Source: Ruminococcaceae bacterium UBA3451 (GTDB lineage: Bacteria; Bacillota; Clostridia; Oscillospirales; Acutalibacteraceae). From it: 5,742 bases of DNA. The position numbers and the translations under genes are program-made. The stretch spans positions 6,452 to 12,193 of the forward strand of contig DFRY01000032.1 in the NCBI GenBank assembly GCA_002378845.1, given 5' to 3'. Positions 1-5,714 of the stretch are shown here, in pieces (the first letter of the stretch is position 1; every line of letters starts with the position of its first letter). The notes below the pieces were generated by a model. The model saw only the letters and a list, made by a program, of their open reading frames with translations. It did not search any database and was not told the origin of the DNA.

Positions 1-560
1 GCGGTGGTCGGTTCGTCGGCGATCAAAAGCTTAGGTTCGCAGGCAAGCGCCAACGCAATCATTACTCTTTGCCGCATACCGCCGGAAAATTCATGCGGAT
101 ATTGTTTCATGCGCTTTTCCGGTTCATTCATTCCAACCAGGCCCAGCAGCTCAATCGCGCGGGCTTTGCGCTCTTCGTGTGTTTTATTAGTGTGCAGTTT
201 CAGCATTTCCATCAGCTGATTCCCAATTGTATAAACCGGGTTCAGGGAAGTCATCGGATCCTGGAAAATAATACTGACTTCGCTGCCGCGCATTTTTCTG
301 AATTCTTTTTCGGTCATTTTTTCAATTTGATGACCGTTAAAATCGACTGTACCGCCCACGACTCTGCCGGGGTCGGCAATCAAACCCATCAGGGTGTAAG
401 CGGAAACGCTTTTACCGCTTCCAGATTCTCCAACGATTCCAAGCACTTCGCCGTGGTCAAGCGTATAAGATACGCCGTTGACCGCTTTCACTTCACCGGC
501 GGGAGTGAAAAAGGAAACTTGAAGATTCTCTATATCAAGTAAGCAATTCGAGCTCATCAT
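1..560 (-). CDS. oppD: Oligopeptide/dipeptide ABC transporter ATP-binding protein OppD (C-terminal part outside window)
   Basis: This is the cytoplasmic ATPase that, with a partner OppF-type ATPase, powers peptide uptake through the OppB/OppC channel. It reads from ATG at 560 to the window edge: 186 codons plus two bases, so the C-terminal part is missing. Visible motifs are Walker A GESGSGKS (residues 44-51), the Q-loop in IIFQDPMTSLNP (Q100), the ABC signature FSGGMRQR (158-165) and Walker B LLIADEPT (178-185). The QDPMTSLNP Q-loop is characteristic of the OppD/DppD family. The start is ATG at 560 (or the adjacent ATG at 557), preceded by AGGAGA, which overlaps the oppC stop. Only 8 bp separate the two genes, so translation is probably coupled. 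The H-loop and the family C-terminal Cys-rich region cannot be seen. The peptide class (oligo- or dipeptide, or even nickel) cannot be told from this part. Confidence 0.95.
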   Translation of the reverse strand, partial: MMSSNCLLDIENLQVSFFTPAGEVKAVNGVSYTLDHGEVLGIVGESGSGKSVSAYTLMGLIADPGRVVGGTVDFNGHQIEKMTEKEFRKMRGSEVSIIFQDPMTSLNPVYTIGNQLMEMLKLHTNKTHEERKARAIELLGLVGMNEPEKRMKQYPHEFSGGMRQRVMIALALACEPKLLIADEPTT

Positions 561-568
561 TAAATCTC

Positions 569-1627
569 CTATTTCTTTAGCTTTGGATCAAACGCATCTC
601 TCAGGCCATCGCCGAAGAGGTTGAACGAAAGAATAATCAAACTGATTGCAACGGACGGAACGACCAGACGGTAAGCGTAGGAGGTAATTCCACCGATTGC
701 ATCGGATGCCAGCGAACCAAGGCTGGCCATTGGGGCCGCAACGCCCAAACCGAGGAAGCTTAAGAAAGCTTCTGTAAAAATTGCGGACGGAATCTGAAGT
801 GTTGTGGTAACAATCAGGGTTCCGATGCAGTTTGGAAGCAAGTGCTTCATAATAATTCTGCTGTTTGGCGCACCCAGTGCCCTTGCCGCAGTAACAAATT
901 CCTGCTCTTTCAAAGTCATAATCTGGCCGCGAACAATACGCGCCATACCAACCCAATAGAGCAAACTGAATGTAATAAAAATACTGATTAAGCCGACGCC
1001 GACGCTTCGCAGCCCTGCAAACGCGGGATTGCTGTCAAACAGCTGTGTCAGCGGAGTTTTCAAAGTTACCTGTAATAGAATGATAATCAGCATATCCGGA
1101 ACGGAATAGATGATATCAACAAGCCGCATCATAACCAAATCGACTTTTCCGCCGAAATACCCGGCGATGGCACCGTAAATACTGCCGATTAGAAGTACGA
1201 GCGCACTGGCCACCAATCCGACCAGAAGGGATATTTTCGAACCGATCATGACACGGATGCCAAGGTCACGGCCGGAACGGTCTGTTCCAAAAATATGGGG
1301 GAATATTTTTTCGCCGGCAGCCATCTTTTTCTGCTCCGTCTGCGAATACTGCATAGGGCGCAGATCCTCGCTGCCGCGGATTTGTTGGTCATACTGATAA
1401 GGATAAAAGCTTGGTACAATAAATGACGCGAATAAAACCAGAAGAATTACTACAAAAGCGACCATTGCCACCTTATTTTTACGGAAACGGTGTAAGGCGT
1501 CTTTCCAATAGGTTGTGCTTTCACGCATGACAACCAGTTCTTTTTTCTCATCCTCACTGGCAGGCAAAAAATCGTCGGCATTCAACTGCATGCTGAAAGG
1601 ATTTGCTTTTAATTTGATCTCGTTCAT
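569..1627 (-). CDS. oppC: Oligopeptide/dipeptide ABC transporter permease OppC
   Basis: One of the two membrane permeases that form the peptide channel; it pairs with OppB. The protein is 352 residues, longer than the roughly 300 usual for OppC. Much of the excess is a polar N-terminal cytoplasmic tail of about 50 residues before the first membrane segment (about 53-72). The hallmark HIFGTDRSGRDL (111-122) matches the LGTDxxGRD signature of OppC/DppC proteins. Further hydrophobic segments lie near 132-157, 169-187, 210-229, 266-295 and 321-338. The EAA loop that contacts the ATPase is at about 243-266 (EFVTAARALG followed by the LLPN end). ATG at 1627 has a modest AGGGAAG site 7 bp upstream. 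The gene lies 20 bp after oppB and 8 bp before oppD, consistent with one operon. Confidence 0.95.
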   Translation of the reverse strand: MNEIKLKANPFSMQLNADDFLPASEDEKKELVVMRESTTYWKDALHRFRKNKVAMVAFVVILLVLFASFIVPSFYPYQYDQQIRGSEDLRPMQYSQTEQKKMAAGEKIFPHIFGTDRSGRDLGIRVMIGSKISLLVGLVASALVLLIGSIYGAIAGYFGGKVDLVMMRLVDIIYSVPDMLIIILLQVTLKTPLTQLFDSNPAFAGLRSVGVGLISIFITFSLLYWVGMARIVRGQIMTLKEQEFVTAARALGAPNSRIIMKHLLPNCIGTLIVTTTLQIPSAIFTEAFLSFLGLGVAAPMASLGSLASDAIGGITSYAYRLVVPSVAISLIILSFNLFGDGLRDAFDPKLKK

Positions 1628-1647
1628 TAAATTTCTTCCCTGCCCTT

Positions 1648-2565
1648 CTATTTCAGTTTAATTCTTGGGTCAACAAGTTTATAGCAAATATCGACAATAA
1701 CATTCATAAATACGAGCAGAATCGCAAGGAAAATCGTCGTGCTCATAACCATGGGATAGTCACGGCCGGTAATGCAATTGATGAACTCGCGGCCAAGGCC
1801 GGGAATATTGAAAATCTTTTCCACAACGAAGCTTCCGGTGACCGTATAAGCAAGCAGCGGCCCGACATAAGTAATAACCGGAATAATTGCATTTTTCATT
1901 GCGTGTTTAAAAAGCATAATAAATTTGCTTACGCCCTTCGCTTTTGCGGTACGGATATAATCCTGATTCAGCACGTCAAGCATACTGGAACGCATTAACC
2001 GCGTAATATACGCCATTGGGTAAAACGACAGCGTAGCTACCGGCATAATGTAATGCAGCGGTGTCTTCAGACCGATTGTCGGCAAGATTCGCAGATTTAC
2101 ACCGAAGGTAAACAGCAGGAACGAGGCCACAACAAAGCTTGGCACCGCAATTCCCAGCGTGGAAATTACCATCAGCAGACTATCACCCCACTTCCCGCGG
2201 TTCAGCGCAGCCACTGATCCCATCGTAATACCTAGTATCAGCGCAATCAGAATGGAAAGTCCGCCTACTCTGGCAGACACAGGGAAAGTAGAGAAAATAA
2301 TATCGTTGGCAGTTCTGCCCTTTTGTTTTAAAGAAAGCCCCAAATCGCCCTGCAGCAGCTTACCCATGTAAGATATGTACTGCATTGGCAATGGCTTATC
2401 CAAACCGTATTTCGCGTTTAATGCATCCGTTGTGGCCTGCGAAACCGCCTTTTCACTAAGAAACGGGCCACCCGGAATCATATTCATCAGGGCGAACGTG
2501 ATAATAGAAATCAAGAAAATCGTCAGAAGCGCATAACCGATACGCTTAATAACATAGTTTGTCAC
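1648..2565 (-). CDS. oppB: Oligopeptide/dipeptide ABC transporter permease OppB
   Basis: First gene of the importer operon and partner permease of OppC. From GTG at 2565 it is 305 residues, close to the family norm of about 306. It starts MTNYVIKRIGYALLTIFLIS, a typical OppB opening in which a short basic tail runs into the first membrane segment. Using this numbering, further membrane segments lie near 99-120, 132-155, 172-190, 228-250 and 275-296. The EAA loop begins at DYIRTAKAKG (about 202-211). The family motif FNIPGLGREFI is at about 252-262 and the DPRI end is near the C-terminus. An in-frame GTG at 2574 would add three residues, but that codon overlaps the Shine-Dalgarno sequence AAGGAG (2579-2574). 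The GTG at 2565 lies 8 bp after that site and is the better start. Substrate specificity among Opp, Dpp and App cannot be resolved. Confidence 0.94.
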   Translation of the reverse strand: MTNYVIKRIGYALLTIFLISIITFALMNMIPGGPFLSEKAVSQATTDALNAKYGLDKPLPMQYISYMGKLLQGDLGLSLKQKGRTANDIIFSTFPVSARVGGLSILIALILGITMGSVAALNRGKWGDSLLMVISTLGIAVPSFVVASFLLFTFGVNLRILPTIGLKTPLHYIMPVATLSFYPMAYITRLMRSSMLDVLNQDYIRTAKAKGVSKFIMLFKHAMKNAIIPVITYVGPLLAYTVTGSFVVEKIFNIPGLGREFINCITGRDYPMVMSTTIFLAILLVFMNVIVDICYKLVDPRIKLK

Positions 2566-2573
2566 TATAGCCA

Positions 2574-2579
2574 CTCCTT
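2574..2579 (-). promoter_or_regulatory. Ribosome binding site deciding the oppB start
   Basis: AAGGAG on the minus strand, 8 bp before GTG at 2565. The other candidate start, GTG at 2574-2572, shares its first base with this site and so has no room for ribosome spacing. The site therefore supports a start at 2565. It follows directly after a 10-bp A5T5 palindrome (2580-2589), which should leave it unstructured. Confidence 0.7.
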
Positions 2580-2763
2580 AAAAATTTTTGCTTTGGTAAC
2601 TGCTGGTCGCTTACAACATCAACTCCCGATTCGCTCAATCGACAAAACGCGCATTGCATTTTATATACCACAGGACAAACACATTTTTTATTTACGCCGA
2701 CCAAAAGACTGCATCTATCCCCCGGCAGCGAAGTTTCCTGCATAAGTGTTATTGGCGTCATGC

Positions 2764-2780
2764 AAAGCCTTTAAGGCTTT
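2764..2780. repeat. 8-bp palindrome in the opp leader
   Basis: AAAGCCTT and AAGGCTTT are perfect inverted arms separated by one base. In RNA this would give a 6-bp stem with a 5-base loop. No T-run follows on the minus strand and only four T on the plus strand, so it is a poor terminator on either strand. It could be a short structural element of the opp leader or a protein-binding dyad. Confidence 0.4.
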
Positions 2781-2819
2781 TCCACTGTGCTATAGAAAAG
2801 TAAATGCTCTAAAATGTTG

Positions 2820-2853
2820 TGTAGGACACACCCGTCGTTGAGCGTGTCCTACA
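2820..2853. repeat. 10-bp perfect inverted repeat at the start of the opp leader
   Basis: TGTAGGACAC (2820-2829) and GTGTCCTACA (2844-2853) are perfect inverted arms around a 14-base loop. The element begins about 15 nt after the predicted opp transcription start at about 2868. No T-tract follows on either strand, so it is not an ordinary terminator. Two readings are open: a 5' hairpin in the opp mRNA (stability or attenuation), or a DNA operator for a dimeric regulator just downstream of the promoter. I do not recognise the sequence as a known operator. Confidence 0.7.
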
Positions 2854-2874
2854 TAAATACTATACTATTGAAAT

Positions 2875-2903
2875 ATTATAGCAACAATTCATTCATTTTT
2901 CAA
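2875..2903 (-). promoter_or_regulatory. Promoter of the opp operon
   Basis: On the minus strand TTGAAA (2903-2898), a 17-bp spacer and a perfect TATAAT (2880-2875). TGC directly before the -10 gives an extended -10 element. This is close to the sigma-A/sigma-70 consensus and is the best promoter upstream of oppB. Transcription should start near 2868. Confidence 0.75.
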
Positions 2904-3266
2904 GATATATAAACGACAAATTCACTTTTATTTTATTTTTATGAATTAATTAGGTAAAGTGCATTCAGCGTTATCGGCCTGTGACGGGCACTTTTTGGTG
3001 TATTAGAAACTTTTTCCAAACACCCGAAAACCAAAAACTTTCAGAATAATGAAAGGCAAAGAGCAAATGTTCTCATTTTTTCCAAACCGGACCGACCAAA
3101 CACATGAAATACTTTCGTCCTGTTATTCCGAATTTTTCTTTTTATTTTACATGTTGCGACACCGAATAACAATTGTTATTTTCGCTCTATATTCTTCTTA
3201 TTCGCCCGTCGAAATGTGCATTTCCGCCAATATTTCACGAACTAACAAATTACTGAAAATTCAGGG
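2904..3266. other. Gene-free, AT-rich spacer between the divergent operons
   Basis: No supported gene is present. The longest open frame (3049-3273, plus, 74 codons) lacks a ribosome binding site and has a composition expected of AT-rich non-coding DNA. The stretch holds a weak hairpin at 2956-2996, a short hairpin with GGTGT (2997-3001) and ACACC (3020-3024), and an 11-bp direct repeat TTTTTCCAAAC at 3011-3021 and 3077-3087. CTGAA-AA-TTCAG (3253-3264) lies just before the metal promoter. It is long for a bacterial divergent spacer and may be a remnant of lost sequence. Confidence 0.5.
2956..2996 (+). terminator. Weak terminator-like hairpin
   Basis: AAAGTGC (2956-2962) pairs with GCACTTT (2988-2994), and the T-run reaches five T (2992-2996). 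The loop is 25 bases, with a possible inner CAG/CTG pairing, and the stem is only 7 bp. No plus-strand gene lies upstream, since opp runs the other way. It may be a leftover terminator, part of an unrecognised small RNA, or chance. Confidence 0.25.
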
Positions 3267-3295
3267 TTGCTAATTTTATAGATATTGAATATAAT
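3267..3295 (+). promoter_or_regulatory. Promoter of the metal-efflux operon
   Basis: TTGCTA (3267-3272), a 17-bp spacer and a perfect TATAAT (3290-3295). Transcription should start near 3302, right at the edge of the operator dyad, giving a short leader of about 43 nt before the repressor gene. Confidence 0.7.
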
Positions 3296-3303
3296 AATAT
3301 TAT

Positions 3304-3328
3304 CATATGAATATATGTTCATATGTTC
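3304..3328. promoter_or_regulatory. ArsR/SmtB-type operator
   Basis: CATATGAA (3304-3311) and TTCATATG (3318-3325) are perfect 8-bp inverted arms around a 6-base centre. Their core is TGAA-N6-TTCA, the pattern reported for SmtB/CzrA/CadC family operators. An overlapping direct repeat, ATATGTTC twice (3313-3320 and 3321-3328), adds a further half-site. The dyad covers the region just after the predicted transcription start and ends next to the ribosome binding site AAGGAGG (3329-3335). A bound repressor would block promoter clearance. The assignment of the downstream repressor as its ligand is inferred from position and family. Confidence 0.75.
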
Positions 3329-3344
3329 AAGGAGGTAAGTAATA

Positions 3345-3716
3345 ATGACCGAAGAAATCGACCGCTGTGATGAAGACTGTGTTCACGACAGTCTAGTGAA
3401 GCAATCTTTGGAGCACATGCCTGACTTGGATACCTTATTTTCATTAGCCGAACTGTTTAAGGTGTTTGGCGACACCACCCGCATCCGCATTATGTGTGCA
3501 CTGTTTGAAAATGAACTGTGTGTGTGCGATATTGCCGAAATTTTAGGAATGGGACAGTCTGCCATTTCGCATCAGCTCCGCCTTTTGCGTACTTCTCATT
3601 TAGTACGGGTCAGACGCGAAGGAAAATCTTCATTCTACTCATTGGACGATGAACATGTAAGGCTGATATTTGAACAGGGACTGAATCATGTAACGGAGGG
3701 AACAAATAATGCATGA
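3345..3716 (+). CDS. cadC: CadC-like ArsR/SmtB family metal-responsive repressor
   Basis: A 123-residue winged-helix repressor that releases DNA on binding metal, here predicted to control itself and the ATPase gene that follows. The helix-turn-helix spans about residues 62-84 (recognition helix around QSAISHQLRLL), followed by the wing (about 86-100, RREGKSSFYSL). CVC at 59-61 within ELCVCDIAEILG matches the CadC metal site, and the N-terminal C8-x3-C12 pair matches the two other CadC cysteines. D102-x-H104 with H115-x2-E118 reproduces the spacing of the alpha-5 zinc site of CadC/SmtB/CzrA. Cd, Pb and Zn are therefore the expected inducers; the CVC pair alone would also occur in arsenic sensors, but the context is a P1B ATPase. 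ATG at 3345 follows AAGGAGG by 9 bp. The stop overlaps the ATPase start by 8 bp. Confidence 0.92.
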   Translation: MTEEIDRCDEDCVHDSLVKQSLEHMPDLDTLFSLAELFKVFGDTTRIRIMCALFENELCVCDIAEILGMGQSAISHQLRLLRTSHLVRVRREGKSSFYSLDDEHVRLIFEQGLNHVTEGTNNA

Positions 3717-5598
3717 ACACGAGCATTGCAGCTGCCACGAATGCGCGTGCTGCGAACGGGAAGAGGAAGCCGAAGTATCTGTTTTCGAAATAGTAGGATC
3801 CATTTTCTTTTTTGTTGTCGGTATTCTTCTTGATAAAGTATTTCCCGCTCCGGTGGCAGCAATCGCCGCCAGTTACGGCCTTTCTATTATATTGGCCGGT
3901 TGGCGCGTATCTGTCAGCGGATTTCACGCCCTGCGCAAGCTGAGGCTGGACGAGACCACCTTGATGACCATTGCAGTAATTGCCGCGTTTTGCCTTGGCC
4001 AGTATTTTGAAGCTGCCATGGTCGCCATTCTTTTTCAGTTGGGGGAAAAGCTGGAAGACAAAGCCGTTGATAATTCCCGCAAAAACATAGAACAGCTTGC
4101 CGACCTGCGCCCCGACACGGCACGGCGCCTGGTAAACGGTATGGAGGAGTCCGTTTCCGCAGAATCCATTGCGGTCGGCGATACCATTCTTGTGTATCCC
4201 TTTGAACGTGTTCCTCTTGACGGAACCGTACTGTCGGGCAGCTCCGCACTGGATTCCTCCGCTCTGACCGGAGAAAGCACTCCTTTAGACGTTACGCCCG
4301 GAAGCGAAGTTCTCTCCGGTATGATGAACGAGCAAAGCCCGCTTACTATAAAGGTTACAAACGATTTTCACAACTCCGCCGCATCCAGAATTATTGAAAT
4401 GGTAGAGTCTGCCTCCGCACGCAAAGGAAACGCAGAAAAGCTGATTTCACGGTTTGCCGCGGTCTATACTCCGATCGTAATTATTATGGCTGTGCTTTTA
4501 ATTGTCATCCCTCCCCTTCTTGGGCTTGGAGAATTCCGTGTATGGCTGTACCGCGCGCTTGTATTTTTGGTGGCTTCCTGCCCCTGTGCACTGGTTATTT
4601 CCGTTCCGCTCGGCTTCTATGCCGGAATCGGCGCGGAAAGCAAAAACGGGGTGCTGGTAAAAGGCGGAAAATTTTTGGAAGCACTCAGTAAGACAAACGC
4701 GGTTGTATTTGATAAAACCGGCACGCTGACAAGCGGAAAGCTTAGCGTAAGCAATGTAACTCTTCTGGGTAATATGAGTCGGGAGGAACTGATGCAGTAC
4801 GCTGCCTCCGCCGAGCAGTTCAGCACACACCCTGCTGGAAAAGCGGTACTGGCCGCTGCGGGAGAGACCGAACTGTTTTCCGCCGAAAAAGCGGAGGAAA
4901 CCCCGGGTCACGGCGTTACTGCGGTGATAAACGGGAAACAGATTCTCTGCGGGCGAAAAGATTTATTGGAAAACAACGGGGTGAATTTATCCGGTGAAAA
5001 ACCAGCTTCAATCTATATTGCAGTGGACGGAACTTTACAGGGAAGTATTGAACTAAGCGACATCCCCCGCCCCGATGCGCCGGAAGGAATTCAAAAGCTG
5101 CGTTCGCAGAACATTAAACGTATTGTGATGCTAACCGGGGATAACGAAGAGTCGGCCGCGGCAGCTGCTGAAAAATGTGGAATCACCGAGTTCCACGCCG
5201 GGCTTTTGCCGGGCGACAAGGTTTCCATTCTAGAGAAAATCCGTCACGAAAGCGGTTCTACCGTATTTGTCGGCGACGGGATTAATGACGCTCCGGTGCT
5301 TGCTGCTTCAGACTGCGGTGTTGCCATGGGTTTGGGTACCGACGCTGCAATTGAAGCTTCCGATGTTGTTCTTACCTTAGATAAGCCCTCTAAGCTGGCC
5401 CCGGCGATTCGTCTGGCACGCCGCGCCATGGGTGTCATTCGGTTCAACATTGGATTTGCCCTGGTTGTAAAAGCCTTGGTGCTTGTAATGGCCGCCTTAG
5501 GCTATTCCCCCATGTGGCTTGCCGTATTCGCCGATGTAGGCGTATGTATATTGTCCGTAATTAATGCCACAAGAATTTTGACGTTTCATAATAAGTAA
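3709..5598 (+). CDS. cadA: P1B-type heavy-metal efflux ATPase (Zn/Cd/Pb)
   Basis: An inner-membrane pump that exports soft divalent metals using ATP. It has 629 residues. The actuator domain carries TGES (187-190); the membrane metal site has CPC (291-293); the phosphorylated aspartate is D335 in DKTGTLT; the P1B-specific HP dipeptide is H374-P375; then TGDN (476-479) and GDGINDAP (522-529). K588 in the seventh and D609 in the eighth membrane segment are the Zn/Cd/Pb (P1B-2) ligands known from ZntA, which argues against a copper pump. Eight membrane segments fit: about 25-42, 47-65, 84-96, 98-112, 252-272, 281-303, 580-598 and 601-619. The usual N-terminal ferredoxin-like domain with GxTCxxC is absent, which explains a length below the roughly 700-730 of ZntA and CadA. 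In its place residues 1-15 hold five Cys and four His. GGAGGG lies 8 bp before ATG at 3709, and the start overlaps the repressor gene. zntA is an equally fair name. Confidence 0.95.
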   Translation: MHEHEHCSCHECACCEREEEAEVSVFEIVGSIFFFVVGILLDKVFPAPVAAIAASYGLSIILAGWRVSVSGFHALRKLRLDETTLMTIAVIAAFCLGQYFEAAMVAILFQLGEKLEDKAVDNSRKNIEQLADLRPDTARRLVNGMEESVSAESIAVGDTILVYPFERVPLDGTVLSGSSALDSSALTGESTPLDVTPGSEVLSGMMNEQSPLTIKVTNDFHNSAASRIIEMVESASARKGNAEKLISRFAAVYTPIVIIMAVLLIVIPPLLGLGEFRVWLYRALVFLVASCPCALVISVPLGFYAGIGAESKNGVLVKGGKFLEALSKTNAVVFDKTGTLTSGKLSVSNVTLLGNMSREELMQYAASAEQFSTHPAGKAVLAAAGETELFSAEKAEETPGHGVTAVINGKQILCGRKDLLENNGVNLSGEKPASIYIAVDGTLQGSIELSDIPRPDAPEGIQKLRSQNIKRIVMLTGDNEESAAAAAEKCGITEFHAGLLPGDKVSILEKIRHESGSTVFVGDGINDAPVLAASDCGVAMGLGTDAAIEASDVVLTLDKPSKLAPAIRLARRAMGVIRFNIGFALVVKALVLVMAALGYSPMWLAVFADVGVCILSVINATRILTFHNK

Positions 5599-5627
5599 AT
5601 AAATCGGTGCGTAAGGTGCGCATGTAA

Positions 5628-5663
5628 AAAGAAAGCCTTCGGGAAATCCCGAAGGCTTTCTTT
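5628..5663. terminator. Strong bidirectional intrinsic terminator after the ATPase gene
   Basis: AAAGAAAGCCTTCGGG (5628-5643) pairs perfectly over 16 bp with 5648-5663 around a 4-base AAAT loop. On the plus strand the U-rich side is UUUCUUU, within the stem itself. On the minus strand the hairpin is followed by a run of T (A-tract 5626-5630 on plus), so it should work in both directions. It lies 29 bp after the ATPase stop and closes the metal operon. Confidence 0.9.
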
Positions 5664-5714
5664 GTTGCCCATTTCAAACAGGGGTAGATCGCTCTTCTTA
5701 TAATCCACCTATGT

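Larger units (their letters stand above)
2566..2868 (-). promoter_or_regulatory. Long 5' leader of the opp operon
   Basis: If the promoter at 2875-2903 is used, about 300 nt of untranslated RNA precede oppB. The leader contains the 10-bp inverted repeat at 2820-2853, the palindrome at 2764-2780, and paired blocks that could form a larger fold: GGCGT at 2754-2758 with ACGCC at 2694-2698, and CGACCA at 2698-2703 with TGGTCG at 2604-2609. The last two pairings share one base. I do not recognise a known riboswitch or a T-box; the conserved T-box tail is absent. A 71-codon reading frame inside it (2761-2546) has no ribosome binding site and runs into oppB, so I do not call it a gene. Regulation by this leader is inference. 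Confidence 0.45.

Noticed and set aside
69..542. 157-codon plus-strand open frame opposite oppD
   Set aside because: The minus strand encodes OppD with all expected ATPase motifs; the plus-strand frame has no ribosome binding site and no recognisable domain.
2546..2761. 71-codon minus-strand frame with several Cys upstream of oppB
   Set aside because: It has no ribosome binding site, overlaps the oppB start and lies in the predicted leader. A leader peptide cannot be excluded, but nothing supports it.
2820..2853. Inverted repeat read as a transcription terminator or an insertion-sequence end
   Set aside because: No T-tract follows on either strand, and there is no transposase gene or target duplication nearby.
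2566..2868. T-box, c-di-GMP or other known riboswitch in the opp leader
   Set aside because: The conserved T-box tail and other known core sequences that I can recall are absent; only generic pairing blocks are seen.
3049..3273. 74-codon plus-strand frame with a hydrophobic middle
   Set aside because: No Shine-Dalgarno sequence precedes its ATG, it lies in AT-rich spacer DNA, and it runs into the -35 box of the metal operon promoter.
3610..3927. 105-codon minus-strand frame across the repressor-pump junction
   Set aside because: It is antisense to two well-supported genes and resembles no family I know.
4498..4911. 137-codon minus-strand frame inside the ATPase gene
   Set aside because: It is a shadow of the ATPase frame, which has the CPC and DKTGT motifs in exactly this region.
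3709..5598. Copper-type P1B ATPase (CopA)
   Set aside because: The K588 and D609 ligands of the Zn/Cd/Pb group are present, and the neighbouring regulator is of CadC type rather than a copper sensor such as CsoR or CopY.
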